Source: Diphasiastrum complanatum (Eukaryota > Streptophyta > Lycopodiopsida > Lycopodiales > Lycopodiaceae). Taken from it: a stretch of DNA of 64,000 nt. The translations under genes were made by a program, and so were the position numbers. This document shows positions 21,674 to 33,484 of this stretch, one piece after another (the first letter of the stretch is position 1; every line of letters starts with the position of its first letter). The stretch is from the NCBI GenBank assembly GCA_029204225.1, contig CM055106.1:19480149-19544148 (forward strand), written 5' to 3'. The notes below the pieces were generated by a model, which saw only the letters and a list, made by a program, of their open reading frames with translations, did not search any database and had not been told where the DNA came from.

Positions 21674-22380
21674 ACAAAGACAACCAAACACTCAAAGGTA
21701 CTTTCAGACTTGGCTTGTATCCGTGATAGGCTTCAAAGGGAGTCATTGATTCGACTGCTTTAGTGCTTGAATAATTTTGCATATAGCAAGTTGTTGAAAT
21801 TGCTTCAGCCCAAAAATTATTGGGTAGTTGACATCATTGATTGTGCTGCATTGAGTAATGTTCGTTTCTTCTTCTCGGCTACTCCATTCTACTGTGGTGT
21901 GCAGTTGGTGGTGACTGATAATGAATGTCGCATGATAATAAATAGTCAGACATTTTGTCTGAACATAATGCAGCTAGTTGATTGAGCAACTGTTTGAATT
22001 CATTCAAATAATAAGTGAATGAGGTTCCTTCACTCATCTCTTGATCCACAAAAACTTCTTTCTCAAAAAGAGACGAGTCGAAACATCTATCGTTTCATAT
22101 AAACTAGAAGGAATGTCTCATGCTTCTTTAGAACTGGAACAATTTGCTACATGAGCTATTTGTGAATCTTTAAGATTCAAAGATACAATCACAAGTGCTT
22201 TGCCATTCTTAGTTTTCCAAGCGGTCAACATGTCAGGTTCAGCTTGTTTGGCTATTGAACCACTGACGTATCCCCAAAGTCTTTTTTCAATGAGTATCAT
22301 CCTCATTTTGAATTCCACATGTGAAAATCATCACCGTTGAACTTATTGATCAACTAGATCTCTAAAGATGTACCTTCCAT
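21674..22380 (-). pseudogene. Ty1/Copia element E: gag fused to integrase, internally deleted
   Basis: The gag ATG at 22378-22380 starts M-E-G-T-S-L-E-I. A stop and a one-base shift follow, then F-K-M-R-M-I-L-I-E-K-R-L-W and L-N-E-F-K-Q-L-L-N-Q-L. The frame then passes directly into integrase sequence at the second Asp motif (L-C-S-D, near 21985), with C-D-I-H-Y and, after a shift, N-G-V-A-E-K-K-K-R-T. The segment M-Q-N-Y-S-S-T-K-A-V-E-S-M-T-P-F-E-A-Y-H-G ends in the integrase V-F-G-C region where the D LTR is inserted. Protease, zinc knuckles and the first half of integrase are missing. This has the same architecture as the remnant at 396-1530. Confidence 0.75.
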
Positions 22381-22532
22381 AGTGAACAATCTAAGAAATG
22401 GTTACTTAGTCGTGAATATTATGACAGTTTGGACCGGGCTTTAATAACACTTGTTGGATTTTGATAGTTTTCTTGTTGGCTTCGACACCACTTGTTGGGG
22501 TGGTACAGACTTTAGGGATTAATTATGTATCA

Positions 22533-22544
22533 GCTCTGATACCA
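22533..22544 (-). promoter_or_regulatory. Primer-binding site of element E
   Basis: Minus strand TGGTATCAGAGC, a perfect plant Copia primer-binding site. It lies 150 bp upstream of the gag ATG and a few bases from an LTR edge (TGTTGAACATAAAATCC at 22549). Confidence 0.85.
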
Positions 22545-22548
22545 CTCT

Positions 22549-23250
22549 TGTTGAACATAAAATCCAAACAAGAGAATACTCAACGTTAAATTATGACAGG
22601 ATCTATACAAACTGTTGATTCAGACTATTTCTTAGGTCAACAAGACGAATATCTTTGTAAGTGTCTGAGACAACCATGAAGGGAGCAATACATTTAGGCG
22701 TCTATGATGGCCATGCTTCTTTCATATAAGATATTCTGAATAAGTCGTGGGAACGAGTATCGGTAGTAGAGAAAGAAATTATCAAAAAACATTCATTACT
22801 GCAAACCACACATAAAGAAAATAGAGAATCTATGTATTAGCTTGTTGTGGTAACAACGATTAGATCACAATCATGTGCCCGATAATGGTTCACAGTACTA
22901 ATGCACTATGTGTTGTAATCCTACTATGTTGGTTACAGATTGAATAATATCTCTACTTTTTGAATTACTTCCACTCTATCTAATGATCTCTAATTCTGTG
23001 AAATTAGATAGTCTGATACAATGGAGTTCATAGAAAAACTCCGATTCACGCTTTCGCTGATCTTTGATTGATTTTTTACTCTTCTCTTGTATCATATTTT
23101 GTTGACTAATTTATTGTGTGTATATATACATACAACAGTTGCGGCGGTCATGAAGATTACAACTGTAAAAGTAATGGTCGTGAAGTGATGCAGTTACTGG
23201 AAAGTGAACGATAACGTAGTCTGTGTTGGATGTTGAATTTCACACGTGTG
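22549..23250 (-). mobile_element. 5' LTR of element E, right edge unresolved
   Basis: The inner edge is fixed by the adjacent primer-binding site. On the minus strand a TATATATAC TATA-like box lies near 23115-23125, fitting a transcription start inside an LTR. The outer edge could be near 23245 (TTTCACA), or as far as 24218 (TTTCAACA, which mirrors TGTTGAA). I cannot decide between them. Confidence 0.5.
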
Positions 23251-25890
23251 GGAGTGCCCAAAAGTGTGCTTATGATCTCCTAAGACTTGGTGATTGCACA
23301 AAGATCAAGCATAGATTGATAATCAAGATCTATCTCACAAATCTAAGGCAAGAGTACTATGTAACATGCATATATCAAACACCAAAGTACATTCACATGT
23401 GTGGAGACTTGTGGATGAAAAAACTAAGTGTAGAAAAGCCTTGCACTCGAGTAGAGAGAGAAACCAACAACCAAACCTTGGGTAGAGAGAGAAAACCAAT
23501 TTGACTCAAAAAAGTAATAACTCCAAAAAACTCAAGTACAAATGAATCTATCACATCCTCTAATAGGAACTCGAGGTAGGGAGTGCTTAATTTTCATTGG
23601 ATCCCTTTTTCTCCTCCTCTAAATTTGATTGGTTGAGTGACTTATGAGTCCTCAAACTTGATTGAACCAAATTGGTGAAAATATCTCTTTTGATTTGTCA
23701 CTAGATCTCATGCCCACACATACGGATGAGTCACATATCCAACCTAATCTTGACACTTGTAGCAAGCCTAAGCTAGAACGACCCACATCATATGTTACTT
23801 TTGGCCTAATCATGGAATTGCAAGTGTACTTACTCAAGTTGCCTCCTAAGCCAAAATTAGCCTTATCACCTACTCAGACATAGATGGACATAGAAAAATT
23901 TATTAAACCCCTAGACTCAACATAGATGACTTTTACAATTCTTCACATCGAACAAAGCAGAGGGAGAGCTTCCTATTGAGTGGTGACAGTTAGAATTTAA
24001 AGTAAATTACCACCATGCTTGCTTGCAAGCCCCTTCCCACTTGATCCCAATATGGGATTGCCCATTCCTTGCATTCTAAAGGCCACAACATCTTTTTGGT
24101 TCTTATATTTTTCTAGTATTTTTTCTTCGTCTTTCGCTCTATTCCAATTCGACTTCAAACCGCAATGAATTTTGACCCCCCTTCTCTATCTGAAACATCG
24201 TTGCACTAGATTTCAACAATGTCTTATTGACAAGCTCATGTATTTATTCATTTATTTTGTATCGAATTCCATTTCTTGTGGGAAGTCTTCACTAATGGTA
24301 TTAACAACCCACAATTTAAGATCTACGGATTATTGAATTAGAGAAGATTATTTTTTTATATGCAGGTGTGGTTCAATAAAATGCAAAAAAAAATTCTTTG
24401 GTCATTTTGTTTGACCATACAATATTATATGATGAACAATCTAGATAAGTTTTTTCTTGAAATTACACATCAAGCACAATATAATGTCTTGTTCGTGTGG
24501 TTTAGCAAACTGGCCATGAAGTGGTAAGAGCACAAATCAAATTTTTCCACGTATGAAACTACATGACTAATGTTGTTAGGGAATTTTCAAAGGATCCTGC
24601 CACAAAACTCCTTCCTACACTAGGCGATGGTGTTGTTGTTCTCATGATTGAACGATATTTTTTTAAGAAAAAAACCTAGTTTTCTTTTATGATGGTTGGA
24701 GAGAATTTCTTCACAAACAAACACAATGGTCTATTTAATCTAAACACTCCAAGAACTATAATGTCAAGTGGTGAGGCAAGCATGAAAAAGAAACAAATAT
24801 ATATATTCTCCTACAAATAACATAGTCGTTTGGTTGATAAGAAAGTGTGTTACAACACTACTTAAGATTTGCCAAATAAGAAGCTGAATTTCTACCATCA
24901 TTGATTGCAAGTGGTAGTAGAAGAAACATGCAAGGAAGCCATTGCTGATTTAGTACATAAACTAGAATCGAAAGTGACAAAAAAAAACTCCTTAGTAACT
25001 ATGCAATGTCAATTCTCTATTTGGGAGTTTGGATGTTTGTAGATTTATGAAGAATGTTTGAATGATATAAGCTCAATCAATGATTCATTCAAGAATATTA
25101 TTTTTGGATGGAAGTACACAAAGCAAGTTGAGTATTGGTATAAACTCTATGATGTCTTTTGCAATTTTGATGTTGACATATTTGATTCATGCCAATGTGT
25201 AAGCTTTAAGAGATTTGCATTGTTTATATCACAACAACATGATCACTTACTTACTTTTGACTGTCACATTATAAGGGATATACATTTTAGAATTTTTACT
25301 AAAGGGTATGAATCATATTTTGTTACGACTTTCTAACTTGAATGATATTGCTTGTGAACTTACGAATAACTTATATTAGCTTCTAGAATACTTCCATCTT
25401 TGAGAGTAGTGGACAATTAAAGAAAAAATAATAATTACAATCTAAAATCATCCACAAACTTTGGCAAACAATTCAAAAAAACTTCCAAGTACAAATATCC
25501 TTAGAAACCACAATGCTAAGATATAATAATTCATTCAACTAGAATCTTTAGGAGAATCAGTAAGAAATAAAATGATTAAAACTCAACTCTGAGTATCCTT
25601 GATACTTTCGTGAGTTAAATGCCCTTGTTTCTAGCATCAAATACAAAAAAATAACAATCATCCATCTTAATAGATTTGTCTGTCCCCTATGATAACTCGA
25701 GATCTAATAAAAAATATATGTATACTCAAGCATGGGCCTTGGCATTTTGCGAGTAAATTTTTTGCGAGTTTTGTGAGTTCTTTTTCTGCCATGATTCAAC
25801 AAGAAAATAGCACTACTCAATGTTTATTACTTAAAATGTGGGTACATAGTTAAAAAATCACAAAGTAAAAAAATTTCAAATTAAATTTTT
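23251..25890. other. Decayed sequence, possible gag traces, no gene
   Basis: Only short frames. A few codons near 24480-24530 (V-W-F-S-K-L) recall the conserved 'W-F-x-x-L' of Ty3/gypsy gag, and the frames around 24240-24960 have that flavour, but stops are frequent. The 92-codon frame at 25058-25336 has no recognisable domain. Poly-A-rich runs are common. Confidence 0.35.
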
Positions 25891-25899
25891 GTTTTTGCA

Positions 25900-27440
25900 A
25901 CCTCCAAACCTAGCACGCCGGCATACCAAAATCATAATAACAATCATCTTCAACCACAAAAAACTTTAGATTATCGTCTAGAATCAAATCTAGATACCGA
26001 AAATCATGTTGAATATCAATTCAGTTATTATTTATTATAATTCGTTATCCAATCGAGCACTCTGGGATACAACCACTAATGAGCTGAGTCTATTCCTTAA
26101 CTAAGGAATACTCTATACCAAGAATATTGTATATCCAATGCACATAATTTTTACTAATGAATCCTGATGATTCACTAATCATGCGTCTTACAAGCAATAT
26201 AATTCAAAACCATCAGTTTCTTGTGAATTCTCATCATACTGATCGTTTTACCACTTAACTTCATCTCGGAGTAATCAACTACTCAAGTTAATTGCCAATG
26301 ATTCAGAAATCTTAAATCTATAGGTGAAGAATTCAGTTATACTAGTATAACACCACATTTAGATCCTTATCCAAATCATTTATAAGTTAACCCACAGAAA
26401 GATCTGTTAACTCTGAAAGTATTTGTCTCAACAATACTTGATGATATGTTTATGTTCACCGACTAGGTTAAGTGCACCAAATAACCCTAGTGATCAGGAA
26501 TACACAGTAAATTTATACAAGATTAATCGAGCACATATGTGAATAATCTCACTATGACCATGTACATAAACACATTCTTATCTAGCAGATTCCTCCAAAA
26601 ACCACATATGTTACTCACATATCTCATTGAAAATCTTGTAACTCAGTTACAAAAGAAATTTTATTTCTCATGAGTAAATAACATATCCGAAAAATCTCTG
26701 AGACGAATAACATTCACTCTCAACAGTTATCCAATCCAACTTACCTCTAACAACATAATTTCTTTCACTCAATCAACCCTTCGCTGATCCTAGTACTCAA
26801 ACTAAGATTAGGTTGATTTAATACAGATATCTCAGACCTACATTCTGATCAAACTTACTCCTATTCCAATTAAAATAGAATTAGTAACTTTTGACCTTTC
26901 ACTATACTACTTATAGATAATGATTCAAATTTCAAATCAATTCTAGCTCCAAATTGTTCCACACAATCCCTAGAGAATTTCTCTATTACAAAAAGTTTCA
27001 ATTTGGTATCTTACTCTGAATCTATCCGAAATTACTTCAAAAGAAATCTCATTTCTATACCATACCTGCTTCTCTTCCGAAAACTATGCAACCGACATAT
27101 CCTCAAATAGAATTTTATCCCATCAGTTAACCTCTCATTCAAAAGAAACTATCAATTTCTATAAAAATTTAATTGGAAAAGTGACATATGAAAATATCCA
27201 AATCCATGAAAAGTCAATAATAAGTGCTATCCACAAAAGAATTCACTGTATTACAAACATGACTTTTTCTTCAAATATTTTCAGCCCGAGTGACAATACT
27301 ATCATTCCTCTAAACTCCATTTATGCAAAAGAGATATCCTAGGTTTAAGAAATTGAAACACAATCACCTTAGAATTTATCTGAATTCCAAGTTTATTCAC
27401 CAAAGTAGTAGTTCATATGATATAACAGTCTTTCCTCAAG
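25900..27440 (-). repeat. Inverted homologue of the 44.3-47.3 kb block
   Basis: Read on the minus strand, this segment follows 44290-45393 plus 46881-47330 in the same order. Shared words include 'ggatatgttatttactcatg' type text (near 26690/45055), 'aaatgtggtgttatactagt' (near 26350/46883) and 'tcatcaggattcat' (near 26165/47077). It has no coding frame, so it is probably part of a long LTR or untranslated region of a Ty3/gypsy element. The absence of the 45394-46880 solo LTR here shows the pre-insertion state. Confidence 0.7.
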
Positions 27441-28087
27441 ATCCCACTTACAAGACAAAACATTAGAGAACACATTGTTGGAAAAACCACCCAACCAAGT
27501 AGAAGCAACCAATCAATCTCTAGAAGCTTCACCCCCAAGCCAAGGAATAGGAAGCATGAGAGTAGAGAGAGATCCTGGCAATGAATCAACCAAATGATGG
27601 AGTAGTAGAGCGAGTTTGGCCTCCTTAAATAAGGCTTAGAACCACATGTGCATATAGTAATGCAAGGTCCCAACTCCCCTATACATAGATTCATCTAGAA
27701 TAGAGTCTTTATGAATGGATCATCTATTCATAGAATTGTTATTGATACTCTACACATGCATATACGGTCCCAAACCTTGTACTAACTCCAATTAGTGTGT
27801 CTAGGCCTCACAAGGTTATTAATTACTTGCAGGTCACGTCCAGCTTGATTCACTAGAGTACCGAGTATTCAACTCTAGGACTATATTGAATCCTATGTTC
27901 AGGACATGGACATGACAATCTTGATCAAAAGATTTTAAGTGGTTGCTAGAAGATTTCCGTGAAGATTCTTCTAACTAATTCCGACTATCAAAAGAGCATA
28001 ATGGATATCAAGCAACGAAGTCGAGCCACCAAACTACCACGAAGAGCGTCAAGGGAATCAAACAGCAAATGAAATGAAGAGACAAGT
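27441..28087. other. No gene seen
   Basis: No convincing frame. A TGTTGGAAAAACC word at about 27476 resembles the start of the TGTTGG LTR family, but no matching end was found. Confidence 0.3.
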
Positions 28088-28362
28088 ATGTGTCTTTTCA
28101 AGCAACCTGCGCCGATGCCATCAAGAGATTCGACGATAGTGAAAGCACTAGTTCGGACTCTGATAACTCCGATAAAGAGAGACGATGCCGAAAAGAACGA
28201 AGAGCCAAGTGTAAGGGAAAGCTACACGATGATGCTTCCACCTCTATGGCCAATATTGCTGACTCCATCATATCTACCATAGAGAAGCTACACACCCAGA
28301 GCAATCACGAGCAGTTTAGAAAGCTCACCACCGACCTTACCCGGTTGTTGACCAAAAGCTGA
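28088..28362 (+). other. Hypothetical open frame, S/D/K-rich, probably retroelement-derived
   Basis: A 90-codon frame with an acidic Ser/Asp run (S-E-S-T-S-S-D-S-D-N-S-D-K-E-R) followed by a helix-like C-terminal part (I-S-T-I-E-K-L-H-T-Q-S-N-H-E-Q-F). No family is recognised. Given its neighbours it may be a gag piece, but nothing proves it. Confidence 0.25.
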
Positions 28363-28773
28363 AAGGCTTGCAACTAGGACCTACTCACGCATATCCTAGG
28401 AGAGAGTCCACTTGGTGTCCACACTGCGCAAGCAACCATGCATTCAATCTTACAAATTGAGGACAAGGCGTAAACATTGTAGGTGCAATTCTTGCCGTAC
28501 ATTGTAGGTGTTGGTTCTTTCTATACAGTTGGCCTTTTGGGCTTGAATTACTTGGATTTGGCCTTTTAAAAATGGATATACCTAGATTTGGCATTGTGTT
28601 GGTGGTCTATTGCTTTGTGGAACAATTAGACTTTGGTTGAATCTTGCTCATTGAAGGGCAATCATCAACCTTAGTCTCCCCCTTGATATTGCATTTCCTA
28701 ATTGAAGGCTGCATGGTCGCACTTTTCCTCAGACTTTGTATTGATTGCCTTCAAGTTGCTCTGTTGACAAAGG

Positions 28774-29250
28774 CTACCTTTGTAATTCATCAACAAGAAA
28801 TCTTTGCAATGATTGTGCCAAGAGACTCGGTAAAATCCTCTGGACTTCATTGATTGCCAATTTCTTGACTTCCTCAGCTACGATTGGCTTGATAGATTCT
28901 ACCAGCTCTGTCTTTTGTGATGTTCTTTTTGGCTTGCCCGTGAGTGCATTTGTATACTTTGGAACATTTGACAAATTGACTTCTTTCTCACTTGTTTCAT
29001 ACTCACGTGACACCAATATTTTTTGCTTATAGCACATTAAGTCTGTGTGTGGATTGGACAACACATGTGCATGTCGATCTACATATGCCAAATGCCTCCT
29101 AGCTATTTGTGAGCTCCACACTGGACAATCCAAGCATGGATGGTTAACTCCGCATTTTCCACAAATAGGTTCGAATGTTGATGGATCACCTCGATGTGGA
29201 CATTCTGCAGCTCGGCAATGTCTTCCTCCGCATTGTACCGTGTGCAGTAT
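28774..29250 (-). pseudogene. Gag-like fragment with zinc knuckles
   Basis: The minus-strand frame contains C-G-G-R-H-C-R-A-A-E-C-P and then C-G-K-C-G-V-N-H-P-C-L-D-C-P. These are two closely spaced knuckle-like motifs, the second reading C-x2-C-x3-H-x4-C. They are followed by W-S-S-Q-I-A-R-R-H-L-A-Y and a charged C-terminal stretch ending in a helical leucine-rich segment (L-P-S-L-L-A-Q-S-L-Q-R-F-L). The frame is open for at least 120 codons. It is most like retroelement gag or the nucleic-acid-binding ORF1 of a non-LTR element; the choice is not decidable by eye. Confidence 0.5.
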
Positions 29251-29342
29251 ACCATCTCCTTTGAGTTGATATACGAATGTTCGTAGTTAAGACAGCCCCG
29301 CACGATATTGCCATATCTATAATATGAACAATCGTGACACAA

Positions 29343-30475
29343 CAGATTGTTGATACAACCTCAAAAACCAAGCAGCACACCCAGCACCAAATCTTGTCCC
29401 ATTGGCACAACGACAAGGTGACTTACCCCAACCACCACCTAGATTGGCGTTACCACCTATTCCTCCCAAAACCCAAGGCCTAGTAGTGAGAAACCCGCAA
29501 CCAGTTGCCCAACAGTTGGAGTTAGTCGAAGTGACCGAATAACACTACTACCCCAAGGAAGAGACATGGACTCAGTCCCAGTGCATTTCATAGTGTAGGG
29601 TGTAGCAATATGTGGTGAGCAGCCCTCTGCATATCAAAAAGAGGTTAGAGCCACAAGGATAGGACTTCTAACTATGACTAGTTGCTTGGTTAGTTGCCTT
29701 CTAACCCAAACTAGCACTAACCCACTTTAACTCTACCACAAACTAACATTAACCATTCAATCCAAATGTGAGCCATTGAAGAACATAAACCAAGAACAAT
29801 GCAAAAATGGGAAACAATTAGATAGCATAAACAAAGAGCAATAGAAATTAAAACATTAGGCCATGAGGAAGCTTGAGTACTCAAAATGGTAGAGTCTCCT
29901 CCTCTCTATTAGCATGTGAAATGGGTTACAAGGGGTGCCTTTTTATCTTTGGGGAGGCCCTTGCCCCTTGGTTTCTATTGGTTTCTTTGACTTTGACGAC
30001 TAATTAGAACTTAGCAAAACTTAGTTAACTTAAACTTTGGGCCCTTTTAACATTATTTTAATTACATGGCCCAAAGTCTAGTTTATTTAAAATACATTAT
30101 TTCACAAGTGCTCATTGGACTATGGGCTTACACACGCAAGATGCCATGGCCCTCGCAACTTATTTTCTACTTCCTGCTATTTTTATTTATGTACAAGGAA
30201 TATCCACAACAGCGCCTCCGACTTGAAGTAGGGTCGTTCCCTCGACAGTATGGTGCTTAGTACGGTCCTTGGGTTTCACGACGACACTTTATTTGATAGC
30301 CGGTGACATCGTCCACATAATCAACGTGTGCCAGGTTGTGCTCGCCTTTTGGTGAAAAAAAGATCTTATGGACACCCGTGAGCCAAAATTGGACTATCCA
30401 AGTCTGAAATTTGTTGGGCCATGGATGGCCTAACAACTCTATAATACACTCGGGCCACTGGAAGTTGGGTGGTCT
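29343..30475. other. Decayed retroelement DNA, no gene
   Basis: No coherent frame. It contains the first copy (about 30115-30205) of a roughly 95-bp dispersed repeat ('ccctcgcaacttattttcta' ... 'tttttatttatgtaca') that recurs at about 31078-31170 on the other side of the gypsy integrase fragment. Confidence 0.4.
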
Positions 30476-31034
30476 TCAATTTTGATTGACGCCAGCCTTG
30501 GTTTTATACATTAGGACTAGATATCCAAAATGAAGATCCCTCTTGTGTAAGTGGCGATTATGCCATGCCTTACGACGTGTTGTCTCAGCTGCCAGTGCAT
30601 GTATAGCCAACAGGCCTGTCTCGCAGAGTTTATGTAAAGCTTCATGGCGCAATTGTAGAGATTTGGACTCATCAAGAAGTTGTGTGGTGGAAACTCTCAA
30701 TGATGGCACCAAAAACTCTACTGGCATTACGACATCTTGACCATAAATCAATTGAAATGGTGTTTGATCAGTGCTTCCCTTATGTTGTCCTGAATGCCCA
30801 CAGAGCAGCATATAGTTTGTGTTCCCAATCAGATCTGCTAGCTTCAACTATTTTCGTGATAATGATACAGAAGATCTTGTTGGATGACTCTACCTGCCCA
30901 TTACCATGAGGATAATATGGCGTGCTGAATCGATGGATCATGAAGAATTTCTCCAATAGGACCTTAATGGTCTCGTTGACAAAATGACTTTCACAATCAT
31001 TGACTATCTCCATCGGGCATATTCCAAAGCGCAC
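30476..31034 (-). pseudogene. Ty3/gypsy integrase fragment
   Basis: From 31034 downward the minus strand reads M-E-I-V-N-D-C-E-S-H-F-V-N (second catalytic Asp motif), F-S-T-P-Y-Y-P-H-G-N-G-Q-V-E-S-S-N-K (catalytic Glu) and W-E-H-K-L-Y-A-A-L-W-A-F-R-T-T. After a frameshift near 30830-30850 it continues with T-P-F-Q-L-I-Y-G-Q-D-V-V-M-P and E-F-L-V-P-S-L-R, then an R/H-rich C-terminal part ending at 30476. These are diagnostic of gypsy-type integrase. The first Asp, reverse transcriptase and RNase H are missing. Confidence 0.85.
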
Positions 31035-31059
31035 AATGATGTTTTTTTACAGAAATTTG

Positions 31060-31271
31060 GCAGTACCCCTTGCATCTCATTGGGCTGTGGGCTCATGATG
31101 CCACGGCCCTCGCAATTTATTTTCTACTTCCGACTATTTTTATTTATGTACAGGGAATTCCCACAACACATAGATGGAGCGAATGGTGAGTTGATACCGA
31201 TCTACGCAAACCAACTTCATGGTGATCCTCACCATTTCAAGTCTGCGCCAAGATCCCGATAAAACAGATCC
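31060..31271. repeat. Second copy of the 30.1 kb dispersed repeat and junction
   Basis: About 31078-31170 matches about 30115-30205 with scattered changes and a small deletion. The two copies bracket the integrase fragment in the same orientation, as LTR remnants of one old element would, but edges are not definable. Confidence 0.4.
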
Positions 31272-31987
31272 ATGAAAGTCGCTAGCGAACAAAAATCTCA
31301 TAGAAGTAGCAAAACCCCACAAGGCAATGCTGTAGTAGGCCGAATGGGTATGGTAATTGACAGATCCACAACTAGTGTCCCAATGACCATAAATAATCTC
31401 TTGCGAGAATGCATAGATTGGGACCTAGCTGAGGACGAAGGTCTATACAAGCTAGAAGTCTCGCTATGGGACAATATCGTCAAGCTGGTGAAAGACCCAA
31501 CCACTGATAAACAAGCACATTCACCGAGGCGTGTCAAGGGAAAAGAGCTAATCACTTTGGATCCCCCATCTAGAGGCTCTCCAAAAGAAAAATCTCCCGC
31601 CCCCTTCGCACAGTTGGGTCCAAAGGCATCTAAGCACGTCAAGAAACTTGACAAGGCCTTGAAAAGGATGGGATTCAACAATAAGCCAACCACCCGCCCT
31701 GAGAGCACAAGCCCCTTTATAAAGCTAAAACCGTTGAGTGGAAGGCCAAGAGCGAGAAACGAGAAATCAAGACTGAGTTCAAGATTGAGTTGATGATCAC
31801 CCAGAAAAATGCACGAAAAAATCCAAAAGATGCCATAGAAGAACCCAATTATGTTCATGATGTGCCACAATACTTCAAGGACTAGGAGATGGATGAAGTG
31901 GTAGTGGTCATGCCCAGAGTCAAGAGAGAGCCTGTAGAAGACACCTCCCAAGAGGCCAACATTTACGAAGGTCCAGCCTGTATGAAA
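31272..31987 (+). pseudogene. Unidentified open frame, cut by a Copia LTR
   Basis: A 173-codon frame (31272-31793) continues after a shift to about 31987. It contains T-T-S-V-P-M-T-I-N-N-L-L, then W-D-N-I-V-K-L-V-K-D-P, then K/P/S-rich low-complexity sequence. The downstream part is acidic (E-D-T-S-Q-E-A-N). No domain is recognised. The abrupt stop at a TGTTGG terminus at 31988 shows that it was an insertion target. It is probably a gag or additional-ORF piece of an old gypsy element. Confidence 0.35.
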
Positions 31988-32930
31988 TGTTGGAAAGAGG
32001 GAAGTGAAATGAGTCGATTCGATAAGTCAAAGACTATAAGCGACCTATCGAGCACATCGGAATAAGCCTTCTTTTCTAATGCATGATTACACCTATATTG
32101 AACAAAGCTATAATGACAGAAGTCATGTTCAATCTTTTAGCAACTAACTTTGAAATCATTAGCACTAAAGTGATTTCGTAGCCAAACAATGATGTATTGA
32201 ATAGTGCAGCACTGGTGTATTCAACAGATCAGACAAAACAATAAGAGAATTATTAGTTACAAATAATTATAGAGAAGCATACATTCTAGCATGATACTGA
32301 ATGCAATAAGATGGTAGATTGATTCAGTACGTAACATGTACAAATCAGATGATGTGAGCACAAAACAATAATGGATGAAACCACGTACTCTAAGCTATCT
32401 CTGAGTAACTGAAAACTGTGTCTGATACACTTCCACTAATAAGTAATAAGCGCGAATAGCAATACTCTAATAGAGCTCTGAAAAAAAAAAACTTTTTAGA
32501 GACTAAAACTAGAGCTATGTAAGTCTTTGATGATCAGCTATTTATACTAAGCTATTAACGCGTATCCAGTAGGACAACTATTAGATTGTTTTTTGCAATT
32601 GTCAGTTGGTCGTAATGCGCTGGCATCCATCCAATTAGGACTTCTCAAAAATTTACAAAGCAATTAGGGCAAGTCTTTAGCTTCATATCAGGCGGAACAA
32701 TAATTGTCATTCTTTGACATGGTCAACTCCTTCGACTTTAGTTGGCGTCATCGATAGGTCGGATGTTGTCCGATATGTTGGAGCCACTTGTTGAGCGATT
32801 CCCGAGTATTTCTGCAAAGTGTGTAGAAACATAAATAAAACTACATAACTGAATAATAAAGTGGATGAAGATTAAAGATCGATTATTCAGATGAATCACT
32901 ATGATAGTAGAATAATCCAAGACTTCCCCT
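31988..32930 (-). mobile_element. Copia 3' LTR (TGTTGG family, about 943 bp)
   Basis: Starts TGTTGGAAAGAGGGAAGTG and ends near AATAATCCAAGA (expected CCAACA). A pyrimidine run CTTCCCCTTAA (the antisense of a polypurine tract) follows at once, and then RNase H on the minus strand. This fixes the segment as the 3' LTR of a minus-strand element. It is nearly collinear with the D LTR at 21154-21673 but keeps the middle 420 bp. Confidence 0.8.
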
Positions 32931-32974
32931 TAATTTGAATCCATGAATGCTTTGACCTTCAAACTTAGTTCTGC

Positions 32975-33450
32975 ACAAAAAATTTTCTATGCATCCAAGC
33001 TTAGTGCTTTAGTAAAAATATTTGTTGTCATATCTTGCATTCGACAGTACTGCAAGTTTACCTCATTGTCAAGAACTTTGCTTCTGACATAGTGATATTT
33101 AATTTCAATGTGCTTACTCCTAGAATGAAATCTAGGACTGGCTGATAAAGCAATGTCACTTTGATTATCACAAAATAAAAGTTGTTGGAGCATATTGTTT
33201 CAGACAAACTTCTGAAAGTAAGTTTATGAACCACACTACTTCCTTTGTAGCTTGAGAGGCTACAATATACTCTGAATCAGTAGAAGATAGAGCAATCAAA
33301 GTTTGCTTGTGATTGTTCCATGAAATAGGACCATTGTTGAGGAAGAATGTAAATCCAAAAGTGGATTTACGAGTGTCTACATCTCCTACCCAACTTGCAT
33401 CTGAATAACCACTGAGAACACGAGAATGGCGCGTAAGGCACATCTCTGGA
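32975..33450 (-). pseudogene. Ty1/Copia RNase H fragment
   Basis: The minus strand reads S-G-Y-S-D-A-S-W-V-G-D-V-D-T-R-K-S-T, W-N-N-H-K-Q-T, L-S-S-T-D-S-E-Y and V-V-W-F. After a frame change near 33180 it reads C-D-N-Q-S-D-I-A-L, H-S-R-S-K-H-I-E-I and I-F-T-K-A-L. The carboxylate before S-E-Y is Asp instead of Glu (T-D-S-E-Y for T-E-A-E-Y). The element ends abruptly upstream at about 33450, where an opposite-strand Copia piece begins, so reverse transcriptase is missing. Confidence 0.85.
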
Positions 33451-33484
33451 GTCTATTTTTATAGCAAGTGATCAAGAACATAGG

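Noticed and set aside
31298-31951. 217-codon minus-strand frame
   Set aside because: Antisense to the plus frame at 31272-31793. It is long and hydrophobic but has no recognisable domain, and the plus frame has the more protein-like composition. Not fully excluded.
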